A stretch of 19,983 bases of DNA from Elusimicrobia bacterium RIFOXYB2_FULL_49_7 (GCA_001800515.1 MGVN01000216.1:1-19983), one strand, 5' to 3'; positions 7,348 to 18,376 are shown, counted from the first letter of the stretch. Notes: a model not told the origin generated them from the letters alone. Numbers and translations: made by a program.

Positions 7348-10104
7348 TTGGAAAATAAATTAAAATCGTACTTCCAATACTGGGGAAAAGCACGGGAAAA
7401 TGAGGTTGGTAAGTATGAATACCATCCGCTTGCCTATCATTGCTTGGATGTGGCAGCAGTGGGAAAACATATTTTGCAACCCGGTACACGCAGGAGCGCA
7501 GATATTTCTTTTCAGACCGGTCTTACTCCGGAAACTGTTCAAATTTTATTTGTATCAAAATTGCTTTTGCACGATTTGGGTAAATTTTCCACATCATTTC
7601 AAGCTTTGATAGCAGAACTGTTTAAGAAATTGTTCCCCGAAAAAAAATCGAAACGGTATGAAGAGCGACACGATACATTAGGATATGTATTATGGCGAGA
7701 AGTGATAAGAAATGAGATGGCAAAAAGGAATGATAATTTTGCAAATATTCTCGATATGCTCATTAAAGCCGGATTCGGGCACCATGGCATTCCCCCAAAA
7801 GAATCTACACGGCATGGAAATGCCCCGCTAAGAACGATAAGCTTTTTTGACCAGACCGATATTGATGCCGCGTCAGAATACACTTTTGAATCCTTATCAA
7901 TACTTCAATCCTTACCATTCTTGCCGGAGATGGATAAAACTGCTAAACAAAAGATCAAATATGCCTCATGGCAATTTGCTGGTTTGGCGGTATTAGCCGA
8001 TTGGGTTGGTTCCGACTCGAAGGTGTTTTCGTATCCATGTAAAGAACCTTTAACGCTCGCGGAATACTGGCAGGATTATGCTCTACCTCGGGCAACTGAA
8101 GCTGTTAAAGTTGTCGAATGGAGAAATAAAACCGTGCGGTCTTTTTCTGGTATGAAGGATTTATTCCCCGATATATCAATCCCTACACCACTACAGAAGC
8201 ATGCCATGGAAACCAGGATTAAACCTGGGCCTAAGCTCTGGATTATCGAAGATGTAACAGGAACCGGTAAAACCGAAGCGGCATTAATTCTTGCTCAAAG
8301 GATGATGGGTGCAGGAGATGCGGATGGTCTTTATATTGGCCTTCCCACCATGGCAACGGCTAACGCAATGTATGAACGGCTGCAAAAGGCCTATGAGCGC
8401 TTATATGCAGAAGAGGAAAAACCTTCACTGGTCCTTTCCCACGGTATGCGTCATCTTTCCCAACGATTCCAGAAATCCATCGGGCTAACGGAACAAACCG
8501 ACGATGCGGTTTATGGCAAGGAAGAAAACGCAAGATCCTATTGCAATGAATGGATTGCGGATAACCGCAAAAAAGCGTTACTGGCCGATATTGGTGTCGG
8601 GACCATAGACCAAGCTATTTTGGGTGTTTTGCCTGCCAGGCATCAATCTCTTCGGCTTGCAGGGTTATACCGTAAAATTCTTATCGTGGACGAAGTACAT
8701 GCCTATGATGCATATGTTGAACATCTGCTTGGGGTTTTGCTTGAAGCCCATGCGCGGAATGGCGGGTCAGCGATATTATTGTCCGCTACCATACCCCAGC
8801 AAATCCGTCATAAACTCATTTCAGCGTTTCGGACAGGATTAGACACCCCGGAATCTGAAAACAAACAAGACGATAACAGTTTCCCTCTTGTTACGCAGGT
8901 TTCATCCTCAGACATACATGTTTGGCGTAATCACATAGAAACGGGACTAAAAAAAGTAAGTAGAATGGAGGTTGTTTTTATTCATGATAAGGAAAAGGTA
9001 TTTGACAAAATCATTCAAGACGCATCGGGCGGACAATGCGTATGCTGGATTCGGAACACGGTTGAAGATGCCAGAAAAGCCTTTGATGAATTGTTAAAGC
9101 GAGGTATTGCGCCTGATAAAATCGATTTATTCCACAGCCGATTTGCCATGATAGACAGGTCGCGGATTGAAAATGATGTCTGCCATAATTTCGGTAAAGA
9201 TTCTGGGCCACGTGAACGAGAAAGCCGAATTCTTATCGCCACTCAGGTTGTTGAACAGTCACTTGATCTTGATTTTGACAGCATGATTTCCGACCTCGCA
9301 CCTATCGATTTATTGATCCAGCGCGCCGGTCGGATTCATCGTCACGTGCGTGATAAAGACGGCAAAGTTATAAAAACTCCACAAGCACAGGATGAACGAT
9401 TGTCGCCAGCGATTGCAATTTTTGCGCCGGAATTTTCATCACAACCAGACGATTCATGGCTGAGTGATGAATTCAAAGGGACTGCCGCTGTTTATAAACA
9501 CACTGGTCGTTTATGGCTCACGCAAAAGATTCTTAGGGAAAAATCAGAAACAGGCGGATGGACCATGCCAAGCGATGCTCGAATTCTCATTGAGTCGGTA
9601 TATGGCGAAACTGCGGATGCAGGCATTCCGGAAGGGTTGCAGTCAGCAACAATATGTGCACAGGGACAAAAACAAGCGCAAGAAAGCATGGGACATCTGA
9701 ACGCGCTTATCCTTAAAAATGGATATTGTCGGAATTCGGCGAAGATCGATCAATGGAATGAAGATGATAAAATACAGACCAGACTTACAGAAGAAAGTCG
9801 TGAAATAGCGCTTTCCGTATTTCGGAACGGCGTTATTTTGCCCTATGCCGATCTTAAAGAGTACGCATGGGACTGGAGTACTTTATCAGTATCTCTCGCT
9901 GCATGGAACCGTATTGGCTATTCATTGACACAAAAGTATATGGCAGCGGTAGAGGATTTGAAAAAGAAGCGGCCCAGATTGAAATATAGCGAGATTGTTA
10001 TTGTAACCGAACGATCCATGGAAGCTTTTTCGTCAAACAAACCAATATGTGAATATTACAGCCCCCGCTATGGATGGGGCGCGTCTTTAAAAGAGGAGGA
10101 ATAG
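7348..10104 (+). CDS. cas3: Cas3 HD nuclease-helicase, type I-E
   Basis: The product is 918 residues. The start is a TTG at 7348 with AGG (7336-7338) nine bases upstream, and no ATG fits before the HD domain. The HD nuclease domain (about 20-250) shows H26, H31, the HD pair H75-D76 in LLLHDLGKFS, H108, GHHG (144-147) and ADWVGSD (217-223). The helicase domain shows Walker A DVTGTGKT (302-309), the DEVH box (448-451), motif III SATIP (479-483) and motif VI QRAGRIHRH (658-666). The length fits single-chain type I-E Cas3. It unwinds and degrades target DNA after Cascade recruitment. Its stop is directly followed by the start codon of cas8e. Confidence 0.97.
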   Translation: MENKLKSYFQYWGKARENEVGKYEYHPLAYHCLDVAAVGKHILQPGTRRSADISFQTGLTPETVQILFVSKLLLHDLGKFSTSFQALIAELFKKLFPEKKSKRYEERHDTLGYVLWREVIRNEMAKRNDNFANILDMLIKAGFGHHGIPPKESTRHGNAPLRTISFFDQTDIDAASEYTFESLSILQSLPFLPEMDKTAKQKIKYASWQFAGLAVLADWVGSDSKVFSYPCKEPLTLAEYWQDYALPRATEAVKVVEWRNKTVRSFSGMKDLFPDISIPTPLQKHAMETRIKPGPKLWIIEDVTGTGKTEAALILAQRMMGAGDADGLYIGLPTMATANAMYERLQKAYERLYAEEEKPSLVLSHGMRHLSQRFQKSIGLTEQTDDAVYGKEENARSYCNEWIADNRKKALLADIGVGTIDQAILGVLPARHQSLRLAGLYRKILIVDEVHAYDAYVEHLLGVLLEAHARNGGSAILLSATIPQQIRHKLISAFRTGLDTPESENKQDDNSFPLVTQVSSSDIHVWRNHIETGLKKVSRMEVVFIHDKEKVFDKIIQDASGGQCVCWIRNTVEDARKAFDELLKRGIAPDKIDLFHSRFAMIDRSRIENDVCHNFGKDSGPRERESRILIATQVVEQSLDLDFDSMISDLAPIDLLIQRAGRIHRHVRDKDGKVIKTPQAQDERLSPAIAIFAPEFSSQPDDSWLSDEFKGTAAVYKHTGRLWLTQKILREKSETGGWTMPSDARILIESVYGETADAGIPEGLQSATICAQGQKQAQESMGHLNALILKNGYCRNSAKIDQWNEDDKIQTRLTEESREIALSVFRNGVILPYADLKEYAWDWSTLSVSLAAWNRIGYSLTQKYMAAVEDLKKKRPRLKYSEIVIVTERSMEAFSSNKPICEYYSPRYGWGASLKEEE

Positions 10105-11655
10105 GTGAATTTAGTCAAAGATAAATGGATACCTGTAAAACGCGCCGACGGTACCCCCGATACCATCGCACCGTGGGAAATAGGAATGTCGGCTAATCCT
10201 GTGGTAGATATTGCTGCCCCACGCCCGGATTTCCGGGGTGCTTTATATCAGTTTCTTATCGGGCTTGTGCAGACGGTTTATGCGCCAGAAGATGATAATG
10301 AGTGGGAGCAAAAATGGAAGAAAGTGCCAAAGTGTGAAGAACTGAGAAAAGCGTTTGAGAAGTTTTCTGAAGCGTTTCAGTTGGATCCAGAGAATAGGCC
10401 AGCGTTTATGCAGGATTACGAAATGAAAACAGAGGAGAAGCCAATTCATGCAAATCAGTTATTGTTCGAGATTGCAGGAAATCCTGAGTACTTTGTGAAA
10501 CATTCCTCGATTAATGTTTTATGCCAAAATTGTGTAGCAACAGCATTGTTTTATTTGCAAACAAATGCGCCTGAGGGTGGACGCGGCCATCGCACAGGAA
10601 TGCGGGGGGGGGGGCCTCTTACAACCATTATTTCACTTGAAGATACTAACATTTTATTATGGAAAAAGATTTGGCTGAATATTTTAACTCGTAGTGAAAG
10701 ATTTTCTAATTCATCAACTAAACCACAGGCGACGATTTTCCCATGGATGGCACCAACAAGAATCAGTATAAAAGATGTGAAAACATATCCGAAAGATGTA
10801 GATGAACTGCAAATGTATTGGGGACTCCCAAGAAGAATCCGGTTGGTAAAGGGGCGCAAGGATCAAATATGTGATATTTGTGGTTCGAAGGGTCAAGAAA
10901 TTGCAGGATTTAATATGGAATGCTATGGCGTTTGTTATGGTGGAACTTGGGAACATGTGCTGAGTCCTTATCGACATCAAAAGGAAAAGGATGGCAGCGT
11001 TAGTCTAATTGCGATTAAAGGGAAACAAGGGTGTTCATCTTATCCAAACTGGCTTTCTCTAACTTTCGGCAATGATGATAACGAATCGGCGGCATTGGTA
11101 GTTCGTTCGTTTATCGAACACAAGGTTTTTAGAATAGAAAATGTTCTACATTCTCGGATTTGGTGTTTTGGGCATGACATGAAACAAATGAAGGCTCGTT
11201 GTTGGTTTGAACATACAATGCCTATTATCACCCTGTCTAAAGAGAAAAAACCAGTATTTATTGAAGAAATTACCAAGTTAATAGCTGCAGCGGAAGACAT
11301 TTCTAAACTATTGCGGGAACAGGTCAAGGCAGCATGGTTCTCAAGGCCTAAAGAGGCAAAAGGTGATACTTTTTTTATTTCAAATTCTTTTTGGGAATTC
11401 ACAGAATCTGCCTTCTACTTGATCGCCGAACAAATCCGCGCCAGCATAGAAATCGGCAAATCCACAGATCTAATCCGCGCAGAATGGCGAAATACCATCA
11501 TCTCCGCTGCTGAAAAACTCTTCGATCACTTTGCCCTTAATGCGACCGATGAACCGCGAAATATGAAACGTATTGCACTTGCCGCAAAAGCGCTTTCAGC
11601 AATTATAAGAAGTGATAAAACAAAATCCATAAACGCACTCAAGGAGGCTGCATGA
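10105..11655 (+). CDS. casA: Cas8e (Cse1/CasA), large Cascade subunit
   Basis: The product is 516 residues with a GTG at 10105, placed immediately after the cas3 stop, and a strong ribosome site GAGGAGGA (10093-10100). Type I-E Cse1 is recognised from the N-terminus NLVKDKWIPVKRADG, the glycine motif GGRGHRTGMRGGGPLTT (about 158-174), and a four-cysteine zinc site C256-x2-C259 with C273-x3-C277. It recognises the PAM and positions Cas3 on Cascade. The glycine motif is encoded across a run of 11 G (10604-10614). GC content drops from about 60% at the start to about 33-40% in the middle and returns to about 48% near 11400. The end overlaps cse2 by 4 bp. Confidence 0.95.
   Translation: MNLVKDKWIPVKRADGTPDTIAPWEIGMSANPVVDIAAPRPDFRGALYQFLIGLVQTVYAPEDDNEWEQKWKKVPKCEELRKAFEKFSEAFQLDPENRPAFMQDYEMKTEEKPIHANQLLFEIAGNPEYFVKHSSINVLCQNCVATALFYLQTNAPEGGRGHRTGMRGGGPLTTIISLEDTNILLWKKIWLNILTRSERFSNSSTKPQATIFPWMAPTRISIKDVKTYPKDVDELQMYWGLPRRIRLVKGRKDQICDICGSKGQEIAGFNMECYGVCYGGTWEHVLSPYRHQKEKDGSVSLIAIKGKQGCSSYPNWLSLTFGNDDNESAALVVRSFIEHKVFRIENVLHSRIWCFGHDMKQMKARCWFEHTMPIITLSKEKKPVFIEEITKLIAAAEDISKLLREQVKAAWFSRPKEAKGDTFFISNSFWEFTESAFYLIAEQIRASIEIGKSTDLIRAEWRNTIISAAEKLFDHFALNATDEPRNMKRIALAAKALSAIIRSDKTKSINALKEAA
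10604..10614 (+). repeat. Homopolymer run of 11 G inside cas8e
   Basis: Eleven consecutive G follow TGC and encode the Arg-Gly-Gly-Gly of the conserved GMRGGGPLTT loop, all with CGG/GGG codons. The reading frame is intact across the run. Tracts of this length are prone to slippage, and a one-base change would truncate Cas8e. Confidence 0.9.
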
Positions 11656-12266
11656 GTGAAACCATTGAAACGGTCGCTTCGACAGAGATCAAAGACGGCC
11701 GAAAGCCCGGACAGCGTTATTACGCTTTCTGGAGCGAAGAAGATCACCAGAAGCTCCGCGGCTGGTGGGCTTCTTTAAGAAACAATCCTGGCTGGCGGGC
11801 GGAATTGCGGCGGGCAGAAAATCCCGCAGATGTTTTGTTATCGCAAGGTTTTCGCTACCTTTGTTTTGAACTCGCGGGATGGTGGACTCAGGAACCCCGC
11901 CTTCTTGGGCTGGCTACCGTTGCCGGCATCCTGTCTCACGTTGAAACGAACGATCAGACAAATAGTTTTGCCGCTCAATGCGCAACACCCGGAGAAAAAA
12001 ACAAAGACAAACCACAGATGAGCGAATTACGTTTTTCCCAGCTTCAGAAGAGCCGTACACTTGACGAATTATACATTCGCATGGTACGCGGTGTTCGATT
12101 GCTGGGGAAAAAGGCAAACATTATTTCAATTACCGACAGCATTTTTCATTGGACAAGCGAAATGCTGGATGGAGAAGTTGATAACGATCCTCGTAAACGG
12201 ATTCTTGTCCGTTGGGGTTTGGATTATTTCCAGGCTATACCGGTATCTAAAACATTAAACAAATAA
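11652..12266 (+). CDS. casB: Cas11 (Cse2/CasB), small Cascade subunit
   Basis: The product is 204 residues. The ATG at 11652 overlaps the cas8e stop as ATGA and has AAGGAGG (11641-11647) upstream, so translation is probably coupled. Typical Cse2 features are the aromatic N-terminal segment RYYAFWSEEDHQKLRGWWASLRNNPGWRAELRRAENPADVL, a helical middle with LATVAGILSHV, and a basic C-terminal part with LRFSQLQKSRTLDELYIRMVRGVRLLG. Family members are about 160-200 residues. In Cascade it forms the inner belly dimer that contacts the displaced strand. It is followed by a 22-bp gap to cas7e. Confidence 0.93.
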   Translation: MSETIETVASTEIKDGRKPGQRYYAFWSEEDHQKLRGWWASLRNNPGWRAELRRAENPADVLLSQGFRYLCFELAGWWTQEPRLLGLATVAGILSHVETNDQTNSFAAQCATPGEKNKDKPQMSELRFSQLQKSRTLDELYIRMVRGVRLLGKKANIISITDSIFHWTSEMLDGEVDNDPRKRILVRWGLDYFQAIPVSKTLNK

Positions 12267-12288
12267 CCATTAAACGAAAGGACTCTTT

Positions 12289-13422
12289 ATGAGCCAGTTC
12301 ATCCAACTACATCTTCTCACTTCCTATCCGCCGGCCAATCTTAACCGTGATGATATGGGGCGACCGAAAACCGCTAAAATGGGCGGCGTTGATAGGCTGA
12401 GGATTTCTTCACAGAGCCTTAAAAGGGCCTGGAGAACGTCGGAAATGTTTAAATCTGCTATTGACGGACATCTCGGAACAAGGACAAAAAAACTTGGAAT
12501 CGAAATTTACAAGAAATTCACAGAGGGGAAAGTTGCCGAAAAAGAAGCCATTGAATGGGCTAAGAGTATTGCGGGGGTGTTCGGAAAACTGAAGGGGAAG
12601 GATAGCGGCAATGCAGATGCTGCCGAAGAAAAGGAAACAAAAAAGAAAAAAGGGAAAGAGTCTGATAAAAACCCCCTTTTAACTCTTGAAATCGAGCAGT
12701 TGGCGCATATCTCTCCGGGAGAATGGGATGCGGTGATGGATCTTGTAGACAAATGTATATCAGAAAAACGAGCGCCGAAACTGGAAGAATTAGAATTGAT
12801 GCGAAAACCTGAAAAAGCGGTTGATATTGCACTTTTTGGCAGGATGCTTACAAAGAATTCACGAGATGTCAGCATTGTTGAGTTTGGCGAAGACGCCGCC
12901 TGTCAGGTTTCCCACGCCATCAGCGTTCATCCGGTCGTTATCGAGGATGATTATTTTACCGCTGTTGATGATCTCAATAAGCATGAGGAAGATGCAGGCG
13001 CCGCGCATATCGGAGAAAGGGGATTTGCGGCAGCACTATTCTATACATACATCTGTATAAACAAGGATTTGCTTATCGAAAATCTTGGGGACAATAAAAA
13101 GCTTGCCGCCCAAACAATCTCCGCATTGACCGAAACCGCCATCAAGGTTTCGCCAACGGGAATGCAAAACAGCCACGCGAGCAGGGCTTACGCCTCGTAC
13201 GTCCTTGCGGAGAAGGGCGAACAGCAGCCCAGGTCCTTATCAGTCGCATTTCTCAAACCAATTGAAAGCCGGAAATACGATGACGACTCCATTGCGGCCA
13301 TTAAGAAGCATCAGGAAAACATGGATAAGGTCTATGGCTCCTGCGCCGATTTCCGTTATTCGCTTAATGCCATAACTGGAGAAGGTACGATGAAGGAATT
13401 GCTTGAATTTGTCACCAAGTGA
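12289..13422 (+). CDS. casC: Cas7e (Cse4/CasC), Cascade backbone subunit
   Basis: The product is 377 residues with ATG at 12289 and AAAGGA (12277-12282) six bases upstream. The start MSQFIQLHLLTSYPPANLNRDD, the segment RLRISSQSLKRAWR, the middle VDIALFGRML, the SHAISVHPVV with YFTAVDDLN, and a C-terminal ASRAYASYVLAE are standard for the type I-E Cas7 RAMP. Six copies coat the crRNA spacer in Cascade. A lysine- and glutamate-rich stretch (about residues 97-128, with ETKKKKGKES) looks like a flexible insertion in the helical domain relative to E. coli CasC. A short 7-bp gap leads to cas5e. Confidence 0.95.
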   Translation: MSQFIQLHLLTSYPPANLNRDDMGRPKTAKMGGVDRLRISSQSLKRAWRTSEMFKSAIDGHLGTRTKKLGIEIYKKFTEGKVAEKEAIEWAKSIAGVFGKLKGKDSGNADAAEEKETKKKKGKESDKNPLLTLEIEQLAHISPGEWDAVMDLVDKCISEKRAPKLEELELMRKPEKAVDIALFGRMLTKNSRDVSIVEFGEDAACQVSHAISVHPVVIEDDYFTAVDDLNKHEEDAGAAHIGERGFAAALFYTYICINKDLLIENLGDNKKLAAQTISALTETAIKVSPTGMQNSHASRAYASYVLAEKGEQQPRSLSVAFLKPIESRKYDDDSIAAIKKHQENMDKVYGSCADFRYSLNAITGEGTMKELLEFVTK

Positions 13423-13429
13423 GGTAAGA

Positions 13430-14185
13430 ATGGGGAAATATCTTGTTTTCAGACTTTATGGACCCATGGCCGCTTGGGGCGAAATTGCCGTGGGGGAAAC
13501 CCGGCGGAGTTCGTCTTTTCCCGGGAAGGCTGCCATACTCGGGATTATCGCGGCGGCTATCGGAATAAGACGGGATGAGCAGGATCGTCTGGATAATTTA
13601 ACGCATGGCTATCAAGTTGCAGCAAGCGTTATAAATCCCGGATTCCTATTGAAAGACTATCATACGGTCCAGGTTCCGGATAGTATAGGTAAATTTTCAT
13701 ATTCTACAAGACGAGATGAAATAGTAGTGGGCGGCTGCCGAAAAGATAATCGTTTAAAAACTATTCTTTCTTCACGTGAATATAGGTGCGATGCCCTGAC
13801 TTTAATTGCGATTTGCCCAACTTTGGATGCACCTTATGCGTTACCGGAAATCCTGAATGCCTTGCTCAGGCCAAAGTATGTCTTGTATCTTGGCCGGAAA
13901 TCCTGCCCTCTTTCCTTACCATTGCATCCCCAAATTATTGAAACAGATGGATTCCATGCAGCGTTGAATCGTTTTTCTTTTCCACCGATAGTTGAAACAA
14001 GGGACAGAAAACGAGATATAACGGGCATTTTTATTCCCGATAGGGTAGTAAGATATTATTGGGATGGCGAGGCCGGTGATATGCAGCCGCAACAAACGAT
14101 TGAAAGATATGAACGGTCGTTGAATCGGAGACGGTGGCAGTTCGCCCCTATGCAGGTACATGTGCGTGAAGAAAGGGGGGCATGA
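13430..14185 (+). CDS. casD: Cas5e (CasD), 5'-handle-binding Cascade subunit
   Basis: The product is 251 residues from the ATG at 13430. GAGG (13421-13424) overlaps the cas7e stop codon and sits five bases upstream, which rules out the TTG at 13403 that the open frame allows. The N-terminus KYLVFRLYGPMAAWGEIAVGETRRSSSFPGKAAILGIIAAAIG is the Cas5 RAMP glycine/aromatic pattern, and LYLGRKSCPLSLPLHP is conserved in type I-E Cas5. It binds the 5' handle of the crRNA and caps the Cas7 backbone. It overlaps cas6e by 4 bp. Confidence 0.95.
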   Translation: MGKYLVFRLYGPMAAWGEIAVGETRRSSSFPGKAAILGIIAAAIGIRRDEQDRLDNLTHGYQVAASVINPGFLLKDYHTVQVPDSIGKFSYSTRRDEIVVGGCRKDNRLKTILSSREYRCDALTLIAICPTLDAPYALPEILNALLRPKYVLYLGRKSCPLSLPLHPQIIETDGFHAALNRFSFPPIVETRDRKRDITGIFIPDRVVRYYWDGEAGDMQPQQTIERYERSLNRRRWQFAPMQVHVREERGA

Positions 14186-14904
14186 TGTTTTTCTCCCGTA
14201 TACGAATTGAGCCGGGAAGTCTTGCGCAGATTCAGTTGCTTAGAATACTTCAGGGCAATGTTTATGCCATACATCAACTTCTTTGGACATTATTTCCGGG
14301 TAGTCCTGGTGAGAAACGGGATTTTCTTTTCCGGCAGGAGTTTGAAAAGGAACAACTCGCATTCGAAGAAACGCGGCGGGCACTTCCATTATTTTATGTC
14401 GTTTCACAACGCAAACCGGAGACCATATCCGGCTTTCTAAGAGTTGAATCGAAGGAATACGAGCCTGTTTTGAAGAAGGGAACGCGTCTTTTGTTTGATT
14501 TACGAGCAAACCCAGTGGTTGCAAGAAGTACCGAAGGAAAAGAGCGTTCTGTTAAGCATGATGTCCTTATGGATGCAAAATTAAAAGGGTGCCGGGAAGG
14601 AGTAATCGATAAAATCGAAATTCAGAAAAGAATGCAATGCGCTGCGGCCAAATGGCTGATTAATAAATCCGCTTTCAATGGTTTCATTGTCGAAACATCG
14701 AAAGAAAAACCGTGGTTGGATGTTTATGCCTATCAACAACATTTATTGCGGAAAAAGGGCAACAATAGAATTCGATTCAGCAGTATCGATTTTTCAGGCA
14801 ATCTGACTGTTTCCGACCCGGATAAATTCAAGAAAATTCTTTTCTTTGGTATCGGCCCGGCCAAGGCCTTCGGCTGTGGCCTGCTGCTGGTTAAACCGGT
14901 ATAA
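14182..14904 (+). CDS. casE: Cas6e (CasE), crRNA-processing endoribonuclease
   Basis: The product is 240 residues, with ATGATG at 14182 overlapping the cas5e stop and the purine run AAAGGGGGG just upstream. The N-terminal ferredoxin fold carries YAIHQLLWTLFPG, where Y28 and H31 have the same spacing as the catalytic Tyr and His of the Thermus enzyme. The C-terminal glycine-rich loop is GIGPAKAFGCGLLLVKP (about 222-238). Cas6e cuts after the repeat hairpin and stays on the 3' end of the crRNA. The array repeats have a six-pair hairpin suited to this enzyme. A short gap separates it from the Bro-N/DinD-like gene. Confidence 0.95.
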   Translation: MMFFSRIRIEPGSLAQIQLLRILQGNVYAIHQLLWTLFPGSPGEKRDFLFRQEFEKEQLAFEETRRALPLFYVVSQRKPETISGFLRVESKEYEPVLKKGTRLLFDLRANPVVARSTEGKERSVKHDVLMDAKLKGCREGVIDKIEIQKRMQCAAAKWLINKSAFNGFIVETSKEKPWLDVYAYQQHLLRKKGNNRIRFSSIDFSGNLTVSDPDKFKKILFFGIGPAKAFGCGLLLVKPV

Positions 14905-14928
14905 AACATGAGTGAGGGACTATTGACA

Positions 14929-15761
14929 ATGGAACCAAGCAAAGTCATCGTCTTCGAAAGCAAGAACATCAGACGAATCTGGCATAATGATGAATGGTGT
15001 TTTTCTATTGCGGATATTTGTGGCTCTTTGACGAACAGTCTTGATCCAGGTGCCTATTGGAGGAAGTTGAAACAGCGGCTCACAGAGGAAGGTAGTGAAG
15101 TCGTGACAATTTGTCACGGGTTGAAACTAACCGCACCAGACGGTAGACTCCGTGAAACAGATTGCGCTAATACGGAAGGTGTTTTCCGCATTATTCAATC
15201 CATCCCTTCACCGAAGGCCGAACCCTTCAAACGCTGGTTGGCCAAAGTGGGGTATGAGCGTGTTCAGGAAATTGAAAATCCTGAACTGGCCATGAAACGG
15301 ATGCGCGCCACTTACCAAGCCAAAGGGTACAGTGACGAATGGATCGAAACCCGGATACGGAGTGTGGAAGTCCGGAAAGGTCTGACCGATGAATGGAAAC
15401 AACGCGGCATTGCCGGAGAAAACGAATATTCAATTCTCACCTCCGAAATCAGCAAAGCCGCCTTTGGTCTGACCCCAGAGGAATACAAAAAGCATAAAGG
15501 CCTGGATAAGCCAACCAATAACCTACGCGATCACATGACCGACCTTGAATTGATTTTCACAATGTTGGGCGAAGCCGCCACAACGGAAATCGCAAGAAAG
15601 AAAGACGTAGTTGGATTTGAACCGAATAAAAAAGCGGCTAAAGAAGGCGGCACAATCGCCGGGAATGCGCGGAAAGAACTGGAGAAACGATCCGGCCGGA
15701 AAGTGGTTTCCCGGGTAAATTATAATGAATTTCCGGAAAAAAAGATGAGAAAGCTGATTAA

Positions 15762-15765
<4 letters not shown>
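14929..15765 (+). CDS. Bro-N / DinD-like protein embedded between cas6e and cas1
   Basis: The product is 278 residues from the ATG at 14929, which has GAGGGA (14914-14919) nine bases upstream. An earlier in-frame ATG at 14908 lacks a ribosome site. The N-terminal half (about 3-108: VIVFESKNIRRIWHNDEWCFSIADIC, LTEEGSEVV, TEGVFRIIQSIPSPKAEPFKRWLAKVGYERVQ) is a Bro-N (KilA/antirepressor-type) domain. The C-terminal half (about 163-258: GENEYSILTSEISKAAFG, KGLDKPTNNLRDHMTDLELIFTMLGEAATTEIARKK, GNARKELEKRSG) resembles the C-terminal region of DinD, an SOS-induced protein reported to affect RecA. Its stop overlaps the cas1 start as ATGA, so it is translationally coupled to the adaptation genes. A role in sensing DNA damage or controlling adaptation is inference. 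It could also be a passenger prophage-type gene. Confidence 0.75.
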
Positions 15766-17491
<1,726 letters not shown>

Positions 17492-17676
17492 AGTCTGTGT
17501 CGAAAAGATATTCAATTTTTGCGTACATTTTTGATGATTACCGACTCATATCCGGCTGTCCAGATGATAATTGAGTTAAATTGGTATGTTCTTTGACATC
17601 TTTGGGTAGGTTAATTTATTGGTAGCTTTTTTATGGTGGTCGTAAGTAGTTTAAAATAAAGTAAATAGGAATTAGG
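17492..17676 (+). promoter_or_regulatory. CRISPR leader (AT-rich, no gene)
   Basis: This 185-bp AT-rich stretch lies between the last gene of the operon and the first repeat and holds no coding region I can support. The distal repeats carry base variants and the repeats nearest this side do not, so the leader is here. No convincing IHF motif was found. A promoter-like pair is listed separately. Confidence 0.75.
17593..17620 (+). promoter_or_regulatory. Candidate promoter for the pre-crRNA
   Basis: TTGACA (17593-17598) is a perfect -35 box. TTTATT (17615-17620) is a moderate -10 box (four of six) after 16 bp. Transcription would start near 17627, about 50 bp before the first repeat, which suits the array orientation. 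Confidence 0.4.
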
Positions 17677-18193
17677 CTGTTCCCCGCACGCGCGGGGATG
17701 AACCGTAAGTCTCACATAGAACAGCCATCTAAAGAGACTGTTCCCCGCACGCGCGGGGATGAACCGGTGCTCGATTTTTTTTTCATTCTTCCTCCGTACT
17801 GTTCCCCGCACGCGCGGGGATGAACCGCAACCAGAAGGGAAAGAAAATGGCAACATGTGCTGTTCCCCGCACGCGCGGGGATGAACCGGCCGCCGCTATG
17901 TCACAAAATATTATCGACACCTGTTCCCCGCACGCGCGGGGATGAACCGGCTGACGAGCTTGCAAAACTGTCGCCCATTGCCTGTTCCCCGCACGCGCGG
18001 GGATGAACCGGTTTTAGATATTGCTCAAAGAGTAACCGGAACCTGTTCCCCGCACGCGCGGGGATGAACCGTTGATCGCCAACCTTTTCTACGAGATCGT
18101 CCCCTGTTCCCCGCACGCGCGGGGATGAACCGTCCTCAAGGCTTTTACCAGCAACGTCCCGCAACTGTTCCCCGCACGCGCGGGGATGAACCG

Positions 18194-18225
18194 TATCCAC
18201 ACGGCAAATTAACTCTTCCGTCAAA
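18194..18225 (+). repeat. Duplicated spacer, first copy (spacer 9)
   Basis: This 32-bp spacer, beginning TATCCACACGG and ending CTTCCGTCAAA, is identical in sequence and orientation to spacer 12 at 18377-18408. Two unrelated spacers lie between them. Confidence 0.97.
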
Positions 18226-18376
18226 CTGTTCCCCGCACGCGCGGGGATGAACCGCGTTGACGGAAAATCAATTGACGATGGGGTTACTGTTCCCCGCACG
18301 CGCGGGGATGAACCGTTACCGGATCATTCTCCCTTGATGTTGACGTGCTGTTCCCCGCACGCGCGGGGATGAACCG

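Noticed and set aside
17524..17536. Possible IHF site in the leader
   Set aside because: TACATTTTTGATG matches the reversed IHF consensus only partly, with mismatches at the outer positions.
17767..17798. T9 run in spacer 2 as a terminator within the array
   Set aside because: The run lies too far from the repeat hairpin, and the array runs on regularly through it.
18215..18266. Reverse-complement match of nine bases between spacers 9 and 10 (CTTCCGTCAAA and CGTTGACGGAA)
   Set aside because: With 37 spacers, a nine-base match in either direction is expected by chance.
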